From Methanomassiliicoccaceae archaeon UBA421 (lineage in GTDB: Archaea > Thermoplasmatota > Thermoplasmata > Methanomassiliicoccales > Methanomethylophilaceae), in the NCBI GenBank assembly GCA_002498365.1, contig DAHB01000005.1:419308-461174 (forward strand): a DNA stretch of 41,867 nt, read 5' to 3'. Under the pieces are notes generated by a model. That model had not been told where the DNA came from. It saw only the letters and a program-made list of their open reading frames with translations, and did no database searches. A program made the position numbers and the translations under genes. Below, in pieces: positions 7,398-16,525 of the stretch (position 1 is the first letter of the stretch; each line of letters starts with the position of its first letter).

Positions 7398-7727
7398 ATG
7401 CCATACTGCACAGACTGTGGTTATGAGGTACCGCCCGGCACCCGTTTCTGTCCCAGCTGCGGTTCCGACCAGATGACCGTCCCGGCCTATGAGGCGAGAG
7501 GTTCACCGTCGGCATTGCCTCTGGCAATGGGGATACTGGGTATCATCTTGGGAATTATCGTTCCCCTGCTGGGCATTATACTGGGAGCTCTGGGGGCCGC
7601 TCTGGCGCACACCGACAAGAACAAGAAAGACAACACATACCTAGGCGTCTGCATACTGGCGGTGATCGTCTCGCTGGCCGTATGGGCGCTGAACTTCATA
7701 TTCCTCATGTCGCTGCTTGCCATCTGA
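7398..7727 (+). CDS. Zinc-ribbon protein with two membrane segments
   Basis: The 109-residue protein opens with a zinc ribbon, CTDC at 4-7 and CPSC at 18-21, then a short linker and two hydrophobic segments (about 39-70, MGILGIILGIIVPLLG onward, and about 82-108). Between them lies a charged stretch with HTDKNKKDN. This layout is common in archaeal and bacterial zinc_ribbon/DUF4190-like membrane proteins of unknown function, with the ribbon likely cytosolic. It stands alone, divergent from L15e and convergent with the DNA polymerase gene, nine bases apart. The start needs no ribosome-binding site if the message is leaderless. Confidence 0.75.
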   Translation: MPYCTDCGYEVPPGTRFCPSCGSDQMTVPAYEARGSPSALPLAMGILGIILGIIVPLLGIILGALGAALAHTDKNKKDNTYLGVCILAVIVSLAVWALNFIFLMSLLAI

Positions 7728-7736
7728 GGGTCCCGG

Positions 7737-10148
7737 TCAGAAGAAATCGTCGAGGCTGGAAGGCTTCTTCTTCGGGGCGGCCGCGGCCGCTTTAGGTCCC
7801 GCCTTGGGCCTGTCCGCCTGTCCGGTCCCGAATTCGGCATTGAACAGCGTGGCCTGTTGGCTCCCCAGCATCAGGTCGCGTTCCGACCATCCGAAAACCT
7901 CGGTTATCCTCGACGCTGTCTGTGCCAGGCGCTCGGCGTAGTAGCGGTAGTCCGGCACATGCTCGAACTCCTTCCCGCTGACGAACGGTTCGACCTGCTG
8001 AGGCACGGCCTTGCCGTCGGTGACGATCCATGATACCTTCATCCCCGGTATGAACTCGTAACCCAGCGACATAAGTTTCCTCGCCGCCTGCACGTTCGTC
8101 ATGCTGTCGGGATTCGCATAGGAGTTGACCCCCTTGCAGGTCCTGGAGATGACAAGGTCTTCTGCCGGTACCTTGCCCGCCATGGTGTCTTGGACGGTCT
8201 TCCTGACCAAAGCGACCGCGTCTTCGTTATTCTCGTCAAGTATCTTTTCGAAGAGTCTCTCCAGCAGGTCGCTCTGAAGGTTGAACGAGTCTGAACGGCG
8301 GATTTCGTAGCCGCGGACCAGCAGCTCATCCTTCTTTTCCGGCCAAACGACCCTCCCCACGTACCTCTTCTTCTTTCCATGGGTGAACAGCGGTTCCATG
8401 AGCTTTTCGAACTCCAGGGTCCCGCCCTCCCTCGAGAACCTCTCCGAAAGGGACTTACCGAACTTTACGGAGCCTTCGAGGTCGCCGTACGGCGACTGGA
8501 CGAAGACGGAGTCCGTGTCCGAATAGATCACTTCGATCTTCTCCGAGCCCAGCTCTGCGATTATGCCTTTGACGTTGCCTCTGGCGAAGGAGGTTATCGC
8601 AGATCCGATGTTCTTGTTCGTGAATCTGTAGAAAGAGGATGCGAAAACCCCGTAGAAAGTGTTCATCAGGATCTTGACCGCGGACTGAAGGCCGTCCAGA
8701 TAGTGGTATTCGACCTGATCTTTCGTGATCTTCATCGAGGCCTTGATGCTGTCCCTGTACCTCATAAGGTCGGACAATATGGTGGGCAGCAACCCCTCCC
8801 TGCGTTCTTTGGAAATGAATCTGGCGCCCGAAGGGCTCACTATCTCGCCGTCTTCGGAAAGGGTCGTGAAGCAGATGTTCTTCGCGATTATCAGGGACGG
8901 ATACATGGATTTGAAGTCGAGCACCACCACCCAGTGGTACAGGCCCGGCTTCATAGTGTGCACATATCCTCCCTCTATCTGGTCGTCGTCCGTCCTCCTG
9001 CCGCCCATCATAGGCACGGCCACCTTATGGCGGTCTGCGGCACGTATCAGCAGAGAATCCGCAAGCTGTGACGAACCGGACGTCAGCACGTCTTCCGCCG
9101 GAAGCCTCGACACTGCGGCCAGGTCCATGCCTCTCCTTATTGTTCCGACAGCGTTCAAAATGCGAAGTGCCAGGTCCGCATCTTTAGTGCAGTACTCCAG
9201 CACCTTGGCGCGATTGTTCTCCCATTCCGAGTCCATATGCGCCGGGTTAACGTCCATCTTGCCCTCGCCGAGGAGAAGCATCGATACCGCGTTAAGGGTC
9301 TCCTGCTTGGGCCTAATCTCTCTCTTGGCCGCCCACCAGGCGTCGACCACGAGCCTCCCCTTGACACGCCAGAACCTGTCGCTTACCACCCTAGGCTGAC
9401 CGCCGTCGCGCCCCCAGGGCATGGCGTTCTCCATCTTGTTGATCTCTGCTCTTTCCCGTATCTTCTTGATATCGTAGTTGTCGATGTTGTATCCCGTGAG
9501 GATGTCCGGGTCTTCTTTTCGGATAAGTTCCGCGAACTTACCGATTATCTCCTTTTCGGACCCGGTTATGGGTTCGCAATCGCGCTTCTCGTCCCCCTCG
9601 GACACGACCGCGCATATGCAATAGATGAAATCGTGCTCCACGCTGTTCTCCAGGTCGAAGGACATTATCTTCAGGGGAGGTGTGAACGGGTCCAGTTCCT
9701 CGTAGGACTCCAGGTCCACCACCAGTTCTGTGACGTAAGGTCCGGCCCTCTCCTTCCCGGAAATCCTGATGCAGGCGCCCATGTCCATGTCGTAGATGTA
9801 TCTGTGATGGAAGGGGATGTCCGCCGCAAGCACTTTGAAACCGCCGTTGACCGCGTCGCTGCGGTACTCGGGTACCTTCCAGGGATATTTTATCGTGACC
9901 TTCAGCACATCCTGGAACTCTCCCCGGAACAGGAGGCTGTCGTGTTCGGTCCTGATGACCCCCGGGTCCTTCTTAAGCTTCTCTTCCATCGCGGGATCGG
10001 GCCTCACAATGAAATAATAGGGGCGGAAACCGTGTGCCAGGACGGTTATCGACTTCCCCTCGCGGGTCTTGCCGAACAGCTCGACCAATATATCATCCCC
10101 GCTCTGGGTGTACGAGGCGGTCAGAAGTCTTACGTCCCAGTTCCCCAT
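7737..10148 (-). CDS. polB: Family-B DNA polymerase
   Basis: The 803-residue protein carries 3'-5' exonuclease and polymerase modules of archaeal replicative PolB. Exo I is FDLEN (D165, E167), Exo II lies in TGYNIDNYD, polymerase motif A is FKSMYPSL, motif B contains ILMNTFYGVFAS, and motif C is YSDTDS at 542-547, followed by KKRYVGR. All catalytic acids are present, so it should be active in copying and proofreading. The C terminus is a lysine/alanine-rich tail ending SSLDDFF, a PCNA-binding (PIP) box whose usual glutamine is replaced by proline. ATG 10148 follows AGGTGAT, which overlaps the end of the GTPase gene four bases upstream, so the two are co-transcribed. Confidence 0.95.
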   Translation of the reverse strand: MGNWDVRLLTASYTQSGDDILVELFGKTREGKSITVLAHGFRPYYFIVRPDPAMEEKLKKDPGVIRTEHDSLLFRGEFQDVLKVTIKYPWKVPEYRSDAVNGGFKVLAADIPFHHRYIYDMDMGACIRISGKERAGPYVTELVVDLESYEELDPFTPPLKIMSFDLENSVEHDFIYCICAVVSEGDEKRDCEPITGSEKEIIGKFAELIRKEDPDILTGYNIDNYDIKKIRERAEINKMENAMPWGRDGGQPRVVSDRFWRVKGRLVVDAWWAAKREIRPKQETLNAVSMLLLGEGKMDVNPAHMDSEWENNRAKVLEYCTKDADLALRILNAVGTIRRGMDLAAVSRLPAEDVLTSGSSQLADSLLIRAADRHKVAVPMMGGRRTDDDQIEGGYVHTMKPGLYHWVVVLDFKSMYPSLIIAKNICFTTLSEDGEIVSPSGARFISKERREGLLPTILSDLMRYRDSIKASMKITKDQVEYHYLDGLQSAVKILMNTFYGVFASSFYRFTNKNIGSAITSFARGNVKGIIAELGSEKIEVIYSDTDSVFVQSPYGDLEGSVKFGKSLSERFSREGGTLEFEKLMEPLFTHGKKKRYVGRVVWPEKKDELLVRGYEIRRSDSFNLQSDLLERLFEKILDENNEDAVALVRKTVQDTMAGKVPAEDLVISRTCKGVNSYANPDSMTNVQAARKLMSLGYEFIPGMKVSWIVTDGKAVPQQVEPFVSGKEFEHVPDYRYYAERLAQTASRITEVFGWSERDLMLGSQQATLFNAEFGTGQADRPKAGPKAAAAAPKKKPSSLDDFF

Positions 10149-10152
10149 GGCA

Positions 10153-11340
10153 TCACCTGTTGGCAACGATCCTCAGCACATCCCCGTCCTGAAGGACGTA
10201 GTCCGCTCCGACGGTGCGCTTGGTCTTCGCATTCACGGCCCTTATGAACTTATCCCCAAGGTCCGAGTGCACCTTGTAAGCCAGGTCCTTGGCTGTCGAG
10301 CCACGGGGCATCAGGAACGCGTCGGGGAGGACCCTTCCGAAGTGGTCGGTGTACTTGTTCTCGTCCTCGACCGGATATACGGTTATGAGGTCCAGCATCC
10401 TGAAGGTGGCCTCTTCCAGACAGGTCTGGACCCCGGTGCCCCCGAAATGCTCCAGTTTCTCGTTCATGTATCCGAGGGCTTTCTTCTGTGCCTCGTTGAC
10501 CTTGGCCCCCTCTTTGATCCTGAAAGAGCCGTCCCCCGGGACATACTCCACGATGTTCGCGGCAGCCGCCTTCTTGAGAGCGAGTTCCGTCTCCGCCATC
10601 GTGGGAGTGCAGTGCTCCGTGAACGTTCTGACCTTTTCGACGTTGCCGTCGGAGGCGATGTCGGCCTTGTTCATGGCCACCATCATCGGGCGGCTGTTCT
10701 CCCGTATCTTCGCGCAGAGTGAAAGAAGGATGTCGTCGTCCCAGAGCAGGGGATCTTCGGGAAGTCCCACGGCCCTCACCGCATCCTTGATGTGAACTTC
10801 GCCGACCTTGAGGCCCGCCAGCCTCTCGCCCAGTATCACTTCCGGTTTGGTGCCCTGCATCTTCGCTTGCCTGGCTATCCTTCCGAAGCCGTTCTTGATT
10901 ATCTCCAGCATCCAACGGTCTATCTCCTTCTGCAGGAAGGTGATGTCTTCGATCGGGTCGTGGGACCCGGGCTCCAGGGGATTGCCCTCTATGTCGGTCG
11001 ATCCGCTTACGTCTATGACATTGATGAGCGCGTCCGCCTGCCTGAGGTCATCGAGGAACCTGTTTCCCAGCCCCTTCCCGTCCCATGCGTCGGGAACCAG
11101 CCCGGCGACGTCGAGGAGTTCGACGGGTATCATCCTGGTCCCGTTCACGCAGGCGGAGTTATGCGGCGTGCAGGCGACGCCTAACTCTTTACAGGGGCAC
11201 GGGGACCTGACGTGGCCGATGCCTTTGTTGGGTTCGATCGTGGTGAACGGGTAGTTGGCTATCTCTACAGGCGCCATCGTCGCCGCGCTGAAGAACGTCG
11301 ATTTGCCCACATTGGGCTTCCCTACTATTCCGATAAGCAT
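10153..11340 (-). CDS. OBG/YchF-type translation-associated GTPase with TGS domain
   Basis: The 395-residue protein belongs to the archaeal Ygr210/MJ1332 branch of the OBG family. It has the P-loop GKPNVGKST at 7-15, a G3 DVAGL element, G4 NKAD, and a C-terminal TGS domain (final 70 residues, with RGSTAKDLAYKVHSDLG). A cysteine-rich insertion (CPCKELGVACTPHNSAC) follows the switch I region. Members bind the ribosome and are thought to act in translation quality control. The exact role in archaea is not settled. It follows ksgA by 36 bases and precedes polB by four, on the same strand as the ribosome-biogenesis genes. Confidence 0.9.
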   Translation of the reverse strand: MLIGIVGKPNVGKSTFFSAATMAPVEIANYPFTTIEPNKGIGHVRSPCPCKELGVACTPHNSACVNGTRMIPVELLDVAGLVPDAWDGKGLGNRFLDDLRQADALINVIDVSGSTDIEGNPLEPGSHDPIEDITFLQKEIDRWMLEIIKNGFGRIARQAKMQGTKPEVILGERLAGLKVGEVHIKDAVRAVGLPEDPLLWDDDILLSLCAKIRENSRPMMVAMNKADIASDGNVEKVRTFTEHCTPTMAETELALKKAAAANIVEYVPGDGSFRIKEGAKVNEAQKKALGYMNEKLEHFGGTGVQTCLEEATFRMLDLITVYPVEDENKYTDHFGRVLPDAFLMPRGSTAKDLAYKVHSDLGDKFIRAVNAKTKRTVGADYVLQDGDVLRIVANR

Positions 11341-11376
11341 TCAATCGGCCCTGTATCGGCTAGCTAACATTTACAC

Positions 11377-12165
11377 TTATGGCGCGCGGCGCAGCGCATA
11401 TATGAGGTTGGACAGTTCGGCTATCTCCTCGGGCGACAGGACCTCTATCCTGTCGTCCATGTGAGGCAGCTCCGCGCTGCTGTCGATTATGCGTGCGTTC
11501 TTCAGCGCGGTGCCTATCTTCTTGCGGCGGTGGGTGAAGCAAGTCTCGGTTATCTTAAAAAAGAGCTTCTCGTCCTCTACTCTGAAAGGCGCAGGGCGCG
11601 AAACAAGGCTCACCACGGCAGAGTCCACCTTCGGGCGGGGGTTGAATCGGGAAGAGGGAACGGTCTCCAGCATCTTGCATGCGGACCGGTAGTAGATGCC
11701 AACGGTCAGCCGGGAGTAGTCCGATGTACCGGGCCGGGCGGTCATCCGTTCGGCGAACTCCTTCTGAACCATTATCACGGCGTTCCTGAAGTTCTTCTCC
11801 AGCAGCTTGAAGATCATGGGGGTGGACACGCTGTAGGGCAGATTGCTCACGAACACGTCGAACTGCGGCCATTCCACCTTAAGGGCGTCGCCTCTGATCA
11901 GCGAGATTTCGTCGCCGAATCTTTCCGAGACGTAGTCTGCCAGTTTTTCGTCCAGCTCGATGCAGGTGACATGGTCGCTCTCATTGACAAGTCGCTCTGT
12001 CAGCACGCCGAATCCCGGACCGACCTCCAGCACCCTATCGCCCTTGGATATCCCGGCATAGGCGACCTGCCTGTCGGCCGTAGCCTTGTCTGTCAGAAAA
12101 TTCTGCCCCTTGCTTTTTTTCGGAACGAGCCCGGTCTCTCCGATGAGACGTCCGGTCTCGCTCAT
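11377..12165 (-). CDS. ksgA: 16S rRNA adenine dimethyltransferase
   Basis: The 262-residue protein is KsgA/Dim1. It starts with the family motif KSKGQNFLTD, has the SAM-binding LEVGPGFGVLT, the acidic ELDEKL, and the catalytic SNLPYSVSTP, then QKEFAERM. The enzyme dimethylates two adjacent adenines near the 3' end of 16S rRNA and acts as a late checkpoint of small-subunit assembly. It overlaps the upstream DUF655 gene by four bases (ATGA), the usual archaeal arrangement rpl21e-rpoF-DUF655-ksgA. Confidence 0.95.
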   Translation of the reverse strand: MSETGRLIGETGLVPKKSKGQNFLTDKATADRQVAYAGISKGDRVLEVGPGFGVLTERLVNESDHVTCIELDEKLADYVSERFGDEISLIRGDALKVEWPQFDVFVSNLPYSVSTPMIFKLLEKNFRNAVIMVQKEFAERMTARPGTSDYSRLTVGIYYRSACKMLETVPSSRFNPRPKVDSAVVSLVSRPAPFRVEDEKLFFKITETCFTHRRKKIGTALKNARIIDSSAELPHMDDRIEVLSPEEIAELSNLIYALRRAP

Positions 12166-12710
12166 TTCGATACGAAGATATAGCGCTTCATGTCGCTGTC
12201 CGATATCTCTTGGACAATGCGCGAGGCTATAAGCTTGTCAGGGTTCTTCACTAGGGGGATCCTTGCGGTCAGATCTTGAAAATCCTTGAATTTGCCCTTC
12301 TCGCGCTCTTTGATGATCGCTTCCATGCTCTTCTTCCCTAGTCCGGGGAGCTCCTCGAGGAGGTGCTTGCGCATCGAGATCGGGCCCGCCTCGTTGTAGA
12401 AGCGTACGAACCGCTGGGGGTGCGCGGCCACTATGTCTGCCACCGCATATTCCATCTCCGACTGGGCGGTGTTCGTGAGGTCGTTGAATCCTACGCGTCT
12501 CTTTATGTGGTCGATCTGTGTGCGGAGGTTTCTGTTCTCTCCGACGTATACGCGGTCGCCCATTGTAATCTTGGAACCGGCCTTGGGCGTCAGTTCGAAG
12601 AGTTTGAACTCTTCTTCGCCGATGCCGTAGCATACAGGTTCTTTCTTTGAAAAGCCGCCGCCGGGCATGCCCTGCGGCAAATAATCGATGATTCGTACAT
12701 ACTCTTCCAC
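12162..12710 (-). CDS. DUF655 RNA-binding-type protein
   Basis: The 182-residue protein belongs to the archaeal DUF655 family: an OB-like N-terminal part (EEEFKLFELTPKAGSKITMGDRVYVGE) and a helix-hairpin-helix C-terminal part (LEELPGLGKKSMEAIIKERE). Such domains bind nucleic acid, and its conserved place between rpoF and ksgA suggests work in transcription-coupled or rRNA-related steps. No enzymatic residues are recognised. It is translationally coupled to ksgA. Confidence 0.85.
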   Translation of the reverse strand: MEEYVRIIDYLPQGMPGGGFSKKEPVCYGIGEEEFKLFELTPKAGSKITMGDRVYVGENRNLRTQIDHIKRRVGFNDLTNTAQSEMEYAVADIVAAHPQRFVRFYNEAGPISMRKHLLEELPGLGKKSMEAIIKEREKGKFKDFQDLTARIPLVKNPDKLIASRIVQEISDSDMKRYIFVSK

Positions 12711-12734
12711 GGTGATCCCCTTCCGAGTACCTGC

Positions 12735-13052
12735 TTACATGTATTTAGCGACTGTCGCCAATATTTTTTCAATGGCCTCAGGTTCCAGATTGACCCTCTC
12801 TTTTGAGAAGATCGCACGTAGGTCGACCGGGAATTGGGGAAGTACGTCCGCTATCTTAACAGCGGTAAATTCTGTAACAGGCGGAATCGCTTTCAGCTCC
12901 CCGACGAGCTTCGCGGCGTCTTCCGATGAGAGACGGCTCATGACCTTGGCATGCTCCATCGAAGCATTCTGAAGTGTGAGGAGTCCTCTCTTTTCTTTTT
13001 CTGCAGCCAATAGGCTGTTCACTTCTGCCAGACTAACATACCTTTCAGCCAT
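12735..13052 (-). CDS. rpoF: RNA polymerase subunit F (Rpo4/Rpb4)
   Basis: The 105-residue protein matches archaeal RpoF in length and pattern: a start with RYVSLAEV, the helical region SRLSSEDAAKLVGELKAI, then TAVKIADVLPQFPVDLRAIFSK. It pairs with RpoE (Rpo7) to form the stalk of RNA polymerase that helps open promoters and binds emerging RNA. ATG 13052 is chosen because AGGTGG precedes it; the GTG nine bases upstream lies inside that site. It sits in the conserved order behind rpl21e. Confidence 0.95.
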   Translation of the reverse strand: MAERYVSLAEVNSLLAAEKEKRGLLTLQNASMEHAKVMSRLSSEDAAKLVGELKAIPPVTEFTAVKIADVLPQFPVDLRAIFSKERVNLEPEAIEKILATVAKYM

Positions 13053-13078
13053 TTTATCCACCTGTTATCTTTATCCGT

Positions 13079-13372
13079 TCACTGCACGTTCCTGACGAGG
13101 TGCTCGGGCCTTGCAACGACCATCTTGGTCTTGTTGCCGGATTTGACGCTTACCTCGTACGCAGCTCCCCTGGAGCCGACTACGACCCCCGTGAGGCCGT
13201 GGAACCTGGAGAACGGCATTCCCTTGTGTACGCTGGGGTCTATCACTATGTTGACCTTCTCTCCGGATTCGAAAATCTGGAGGCCCTTTGTGATAGGCGA
13301 AAGACCGCTGGCTCTGGGTTTCTTCTTGAGCACGTTGCGGGTCTTTGTCCTTGTTCCTTTGGATGCCTGCAT
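13079..13372 (-). CDS. rpl21e: Large-subunit ribosomal protein L21e
   Basis: The 97-residue basic protein begins MQASKGTRTKTRN and contains GEKVNIVIDPSVHKGMP, FHGLTGVVVG and RGAAYEV, all typical of L21e. It is a structural protein of the 50S subunit. The ATG lies one base after the Pus10 stop, so translation is probably coupled. Confidence 0.95.
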   Translation of the reverse strand: MQASKGTRTKTRNVLKKKPRASGLSPITKGLQIFESGEKVNIVIDPSVHKGMPFSRFHGLTGVVVGSRGAAYEVSVKSGNKTKMVVARPEHLVRNVQ

Positions 13373-13373
13373 C

Positions 13374-14609
13374 TCATTCACACTCTGGTTCTTTGTATTC
13401 GATCGCCAACACGTCCAACTCCTGGACGACGCAGGGGACACCGAGGGATTCCGAGAAGTTTGGCTTGCTCCTCCCCCCGTCTCCGGAAACGAACTCTTTC
13501 ACGTAAGTTCCGGACTCTGTCTCGAGCGTAAGGTCGAAGACACAGTCGTCGACCGGTTCTGCCTCGACCCAGCGGATCCACCTCTTTCGGACGAGGTCGG
13601 CACGTCTGTGCTCGACACGGGTCGGAGTCCTCTGGTCGATGCGAACATCCTTGAACGCTAAGGCTACCCCAATTAGTTTCTCTTTATTAACTTTACCCTC
13701 GGATTTCACACGTGCACGATATATCTTGTCTGGGTCTGCGCCCTTGTATCTCTGCACGGCCTCGCGCTGCACGTAGTGCAGGCCCTTGAACTGTGCCAGT
13801 TCCGAGAGGTTAGCCTCCAGTGAGAGCGCTTCCAGGTCGATCTGCCTGGTCTTCGGAGCGCTTATCTCCAGTACGAAGGGCCTCCCCTCGCCCAGCATCA
13901 GGGCGTCGATGTCCTCTCTGCCCATCCCGTGGAAGAAGTGCTCGCTTCCGCCGCTCATCCTGAGCGCGATGTCCCCGATGATCTCCTGCACGGAGGTCTG
14001 GTACATCTTGCCTGTGCCCTTGCATCTCTGGCACCCCTTGCCTTTGCACATCCTGCAGGGCCACACGGTCTGGGGGATATCCCTGCTCAGCTTGTTGTAT
14101 CGTCCGGCTATGAAAATCGGTTTGACGTCCAGCTCCACATCGGCGAAACGGGTGTCCACGCACGCCACTACCTGGGGGTTCGTGAACTCCACGTCCCTGC
14201 CCACCAGCGGGATGGACAGTTTTCCTATCTCTCTGTTGAGCTCGGTCTTGATAGGTTCGCTTTTCTCGAGGCCGAACTCTTCCGCGATACCCTTCTCCAT
14301 GGCGGCCACGGCAGGGTCCACCTTGGACCCCACCAAGAAGTTGTCCGATTCCACGCTCTGCACGGCATCTGAAACAGCCTCCGCGAAGCGCGGCAGGAGT
14401 TCGAATATGTTGCCGCACAGGGGGCAGGTCTCGAGAGGGGGAGTGTTCCTTCCTTCGGACACCAGCGCGCCGCGGAGCATTGCCCCGCGCACGTCGTTGG
14501 TCATGCCCGTGCCCTCCTTTCCGAACATGCGTCCCAGGCAACGGTCGCAAAGCCCCAGCCTCGCGACGCCGACGGCTTTTTCGATGTTATCGGATATCCA
14601 GTCCTCCAT
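13374..14609 (-). CDS. pus10: tRNA pseudouridine synthase Pus10
   Basis: The 411-residue protein has the Pus10 plan: an N-terminal zinc-binding THUMP-like region with paired cysteines (LCDRC, CPLC, then CRMCKGKGCQRC), and a C-terminal catalytic domain with the aspartate in GREDIDALMLG. Archaeal Pus10 makes pseudouridine 54 and often 55 in the tRNA T loop. The start at ATG 14609 is preceded by AGGTG. It sits between the KH protein and L21e in one transcription direction. Confidence 0.93.
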   Translation of the reverse strand: MEDWISDNIEKAVGVARLGLCDRCLGRMFGKEGTGMTNDVRGAMLRGALVSEGRNTPPLETCPLCGNIFELLPRFAEAVSDAVQSVESDNFLVGSKVDPAVAAMEKGIAEEFGLEKSEPIKTELNREIGKLSIPLVGRDVEFTNPQVVACVDTRFADVELDVKPIFIAGRYNKLSRDIPQTVWPCRMCKGKGCQRCKGTGKMYQTSVQEIIGDIALRMSGGSEHFFHGMGREDIDALMLGEGRPFVLEISAPKTRQIDLEALSLEANLSELAQFKGLHYVQREAVQRYKGADPDKIYRARVKSEGKVNKEKLIGVALAFKDVRIDQRTPTRVEHRRADLVRKRWIRWVEAEPVDDCVFDLTLETESGTYVKEFVSGDGGRSKPNFSESLGVPCVVQELDVLAIEYKEPECE

Positions 14610-14618
14610 AGGTGCACC

Positions 14619-15161
14619 TCAGATGTCGAACCCCATCTCGGCGATCCTCAGACGGGGCCTCTGGCTTTCAAGATAGTGGTAAACGCTGGAGTGCTCGCTG
14701 CCGTTGAGTATCATCTCCACGGCGTGCTTGGCTATCGGCAGGCTTATGGAGTTTCCTATGAGTCCCACGGTGTTGCCGTAGATTATCATCTCGCAGCGGG
14801 TAAGGTCCTCGATTATGCGGCGGGTCTTGCCGTCCTTTCCGATGAGCCTGCCCCTGATCCTGCTGAGCTGGTTCGTCCTGTCGCCTACGAACTCCTTGAG
14901 ATCCACGATCTCAAGGAACTCGTCGTCCTCCATCAGACGCAGCGCCTTCTCCGGGTTGAAACCCCTTCCCACGGCCTTTATCACGTCGGCAAGCTTGAGC
15001 GGCATCAGGGCGTCCTCCGTCTTCTCCTCGTGGATGATGACCAGCCCGTCCTCCTTGATGTCGATCGGTATGCCGGACACCTCCTGCAGCATTCTCTTCG
15101 TCTCACCGGATTTCCCGATGAGGACTCCGACCCTGTCGGCCGCGACCCTTACGGTCCTCAT
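14619..15161 (-). CDS. KH-domain rRNA-processing protein (Dim2/Pno1-like)
   Basis: The 180-residue protein has two KH domains: GVLIGKSGETKRMLQEVSG near the N terminus and RGRLIGKDGKTRRIIEDLT in the second half, both with the GxxG loop. Archaeal Dim2/Pno1 homologues bind the 3' end of pre-16S rRNA and cooperate with Rio1 and aIF1A. The order here, aIF1A-Rio1-KH, is the well-known conserved archaeal trio. It overlaps Rio1 by four bases (ATGA). Confidence 0.92.
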   Translation of the reverse strand: MRTVRVAADRVGVLIGKSGETKRMLQEVSGIPIDIKEDGLVIIHEEKTEDALMPLKLADVIKAVGRGFNPEKALRLMEDDEFLEIVDLKEFVGDRTNQLSRIRGRLIGKDGKTRRIIEDLTRCEMIIYGNTVGLIGNSISLPIAKHAVEMILNGSEHSSVYHYLESQRPRLRIAEMGFDI

Positions 15162-15958
15162 GTATCTTCATCCTCCTCTTCTTCGCTCGATGTGTTCAGC
15201 GTTTCTTTTGTAATGATTTCGGGCTCTATGATCTCCGCGCCGCGGAATTTGAAGAACCTGTTGACATTTCTGATGTCCCTCTCCAGCAGCTCCTTGGCCC
15301 CCGGGTAGTCTATCGTCATCGCCTGGCCGCAATCTATCAGGACCGGCCCTTCGGAAGACATCAGCACGTTGTACTCGCTGAGGTCCCCGTGGACCAGGTG
15401 GGCGTCCTTCCATCCGTCGATTATGAACGACACCACCTCATCGTAAGTTTCGGTGGGGTCGTCAAGGACCACGTCCTTGAGCTGCGGCGACGGCCCGGTC
15501 TCGTCTCCAACGAACTCCTCTACCAGGCAGTTCTTCTCGTAGGCGATGGGCTCTGGGACGGGTATGCCCGCCTCGTAGTAGCGCTGAAGGTTCTTGAACT
15601 CCTTCTGTGTCCATGCGTATATCATCTTCACGCGGTTGCCGGAGACGCCCCTGAACCTAGGGTCGCCCTCGATATACCTGGAAAGTCTTTTAAATGTGGA
15701 AGTAGACGTTCTGAATATTTTAAGTGCCAGAGGGCCGCTCTCAGGATCTTCCGCATAGAAGACGTTACCTTCTTTTCCGGTGGATATGGGGTATCTCACC
15801 GCGTCGATGATCCCGGAGGTCATGAACTCGTAGAGGGTCATCAGGGTCCTCTTGTCGAAGACCTCTCCCTCGGTCTGCCTCTCGTCGCCGACCCTGTTCG
15901 TCTTCAGGTTGTCGACATGCCTCTCCATGTAGGAGTATATCTCGTCGTAAGAGGTCAT
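15158..15958 (-). CDS. rio1: Rio1-type serine protein kinase
   Basis: The 266-residue protein carries the RIO1 kinase signature: the phosphate loop STGKEGNVF, the conserved lysine in LALKIFRTSTSTFK, catalytic loop HGDLSEYNVL and metal-binding LIDCGQA, with a short acidic tail. Rio1 kinases work in late maturation of the small ribosomal subunit. It follows aIF1A by 13 bases and overlaps the KH gene, so all three should be made together. Confidence 0.95.
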   Translation of the reverse strand: MTSYDEIYSYMERHVDNLKTNRVGDERQTEGEVFDKRTLMTLYEFMTSGIIDAVRYPISTGKEGNVFYAEDPESGPLALKIFRTSTSTFKRLSRYIEGDPRFRGVSGNRVKMIYAWTQKEFKNLQRYYEAGIPVPEPIAYEKNCLVEEFVGDETGPSPQLKDVVLDDPTETYDEVVSFIIDGWKDAHLVHGDLSEYNVLMSSEGPVLIDCGQAMTIDYPGAKELLERDIRNVNRFFKFRGAEIIEPEIITKETLNTSSEEEEDEDT

Positions 15959-15971
15959 GCCGTTTCAAGCC

Positions 15972-16304
15972 TCAGTAGATGTCGATGGTCTTGGGGATCT
16001 TGTGCCTCTTGCTGAGGTTTACGGCCTGGGTCCTTGTGTATCTGAACCTTATGTCGCATTTGTCAGGCTGAAAGTCCCAGATGGAGACTATCAGAAGGTC
16101 TCCCTCTCTGATCCACATGCGCTTCTTGATCCTTCCCGGAATGCGTCCCATCCTGGATACGCCGTCCTCGCACATGACCTTGATCTTGGAGGCCCCGAGC
16201 AGCTGGTCCGCAATTCCGAATATCTCTCCCTCTTTGATGTTGGGCAGGCGTATCCTCGATACGTCCTCCTCATCACTCTCAAGCGGTCCCTTGTCTACTA
16301 CCAT
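15972..16304 (-). CDS. eif1A: Translation initiation factor aIF1A
   Basis: The 110-residue protein is an S1/OB-fold aIF1A: EIFGIADQLLGASKIKVMCEDG, then GRIPGRIKKRMWIREGDLLIV and a C-terminal helix. It binds the A site of the small subunit during initiation. It is first in the minus-strand ribosome-biogenesis run. The ATG at 16304 gives the expected length. Confidence 0.95.
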   Translation of the reverse strand: MVVDKGPLESDEEDVSRIRLPNIKEGEIFGIADQLLGASKIKVMCEDGVSRMGRIPGRIKKRMWIREGDLLIVSIWDFQPDKCDIRFRYTRTQAVNLSKRHKIPKTIDIY

Positions 16305-16390
16305 AGCCTTGCCATGTCCGCTGTCTTATATTAATAATTTCGTGTTCAACCCTTAGAGGGGGGCAGATCCGCCCGGTTTTTTACACAAAC

Positions 16391-16398
16391 TATTTTAA
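16391..16398 (+). promoter_or_regulatory. TATA box for tRNA-Glu
   Basis: TATTTTAA lies about 30 bases before the tRNA start. Confidence 0.5.
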
Positions 16399-16423
16399 TG
16401 CTATCCAAATATGGACGCCTTAC

Positions 16424-16499
16424 GCTCCGGTAGTGTAGCGGCCAATCATTCGGCCCTTTCGAGGCCGACACTCGGGTTCGAATCCCGACCGGAGCACCA
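16424..16499 (+). tRNA. tRNA-Glu (anticodon TTC)
   Basis: Acceptor GCTCCGG pairs with CCGGAGC. The anticodon stem CGGCC/GGCCG encloses loop CTTTCGA with anticodon TTC for glutamate. The T arm is CTCGGG-TTCGAAT-CCCGA. CCA is encoded at 16497-16499. No intron is seen. Confidence 0.95.
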
Positions 16500-16525
16500 T
16501 TCATCCCAACGTCCCGGCGGTCCGG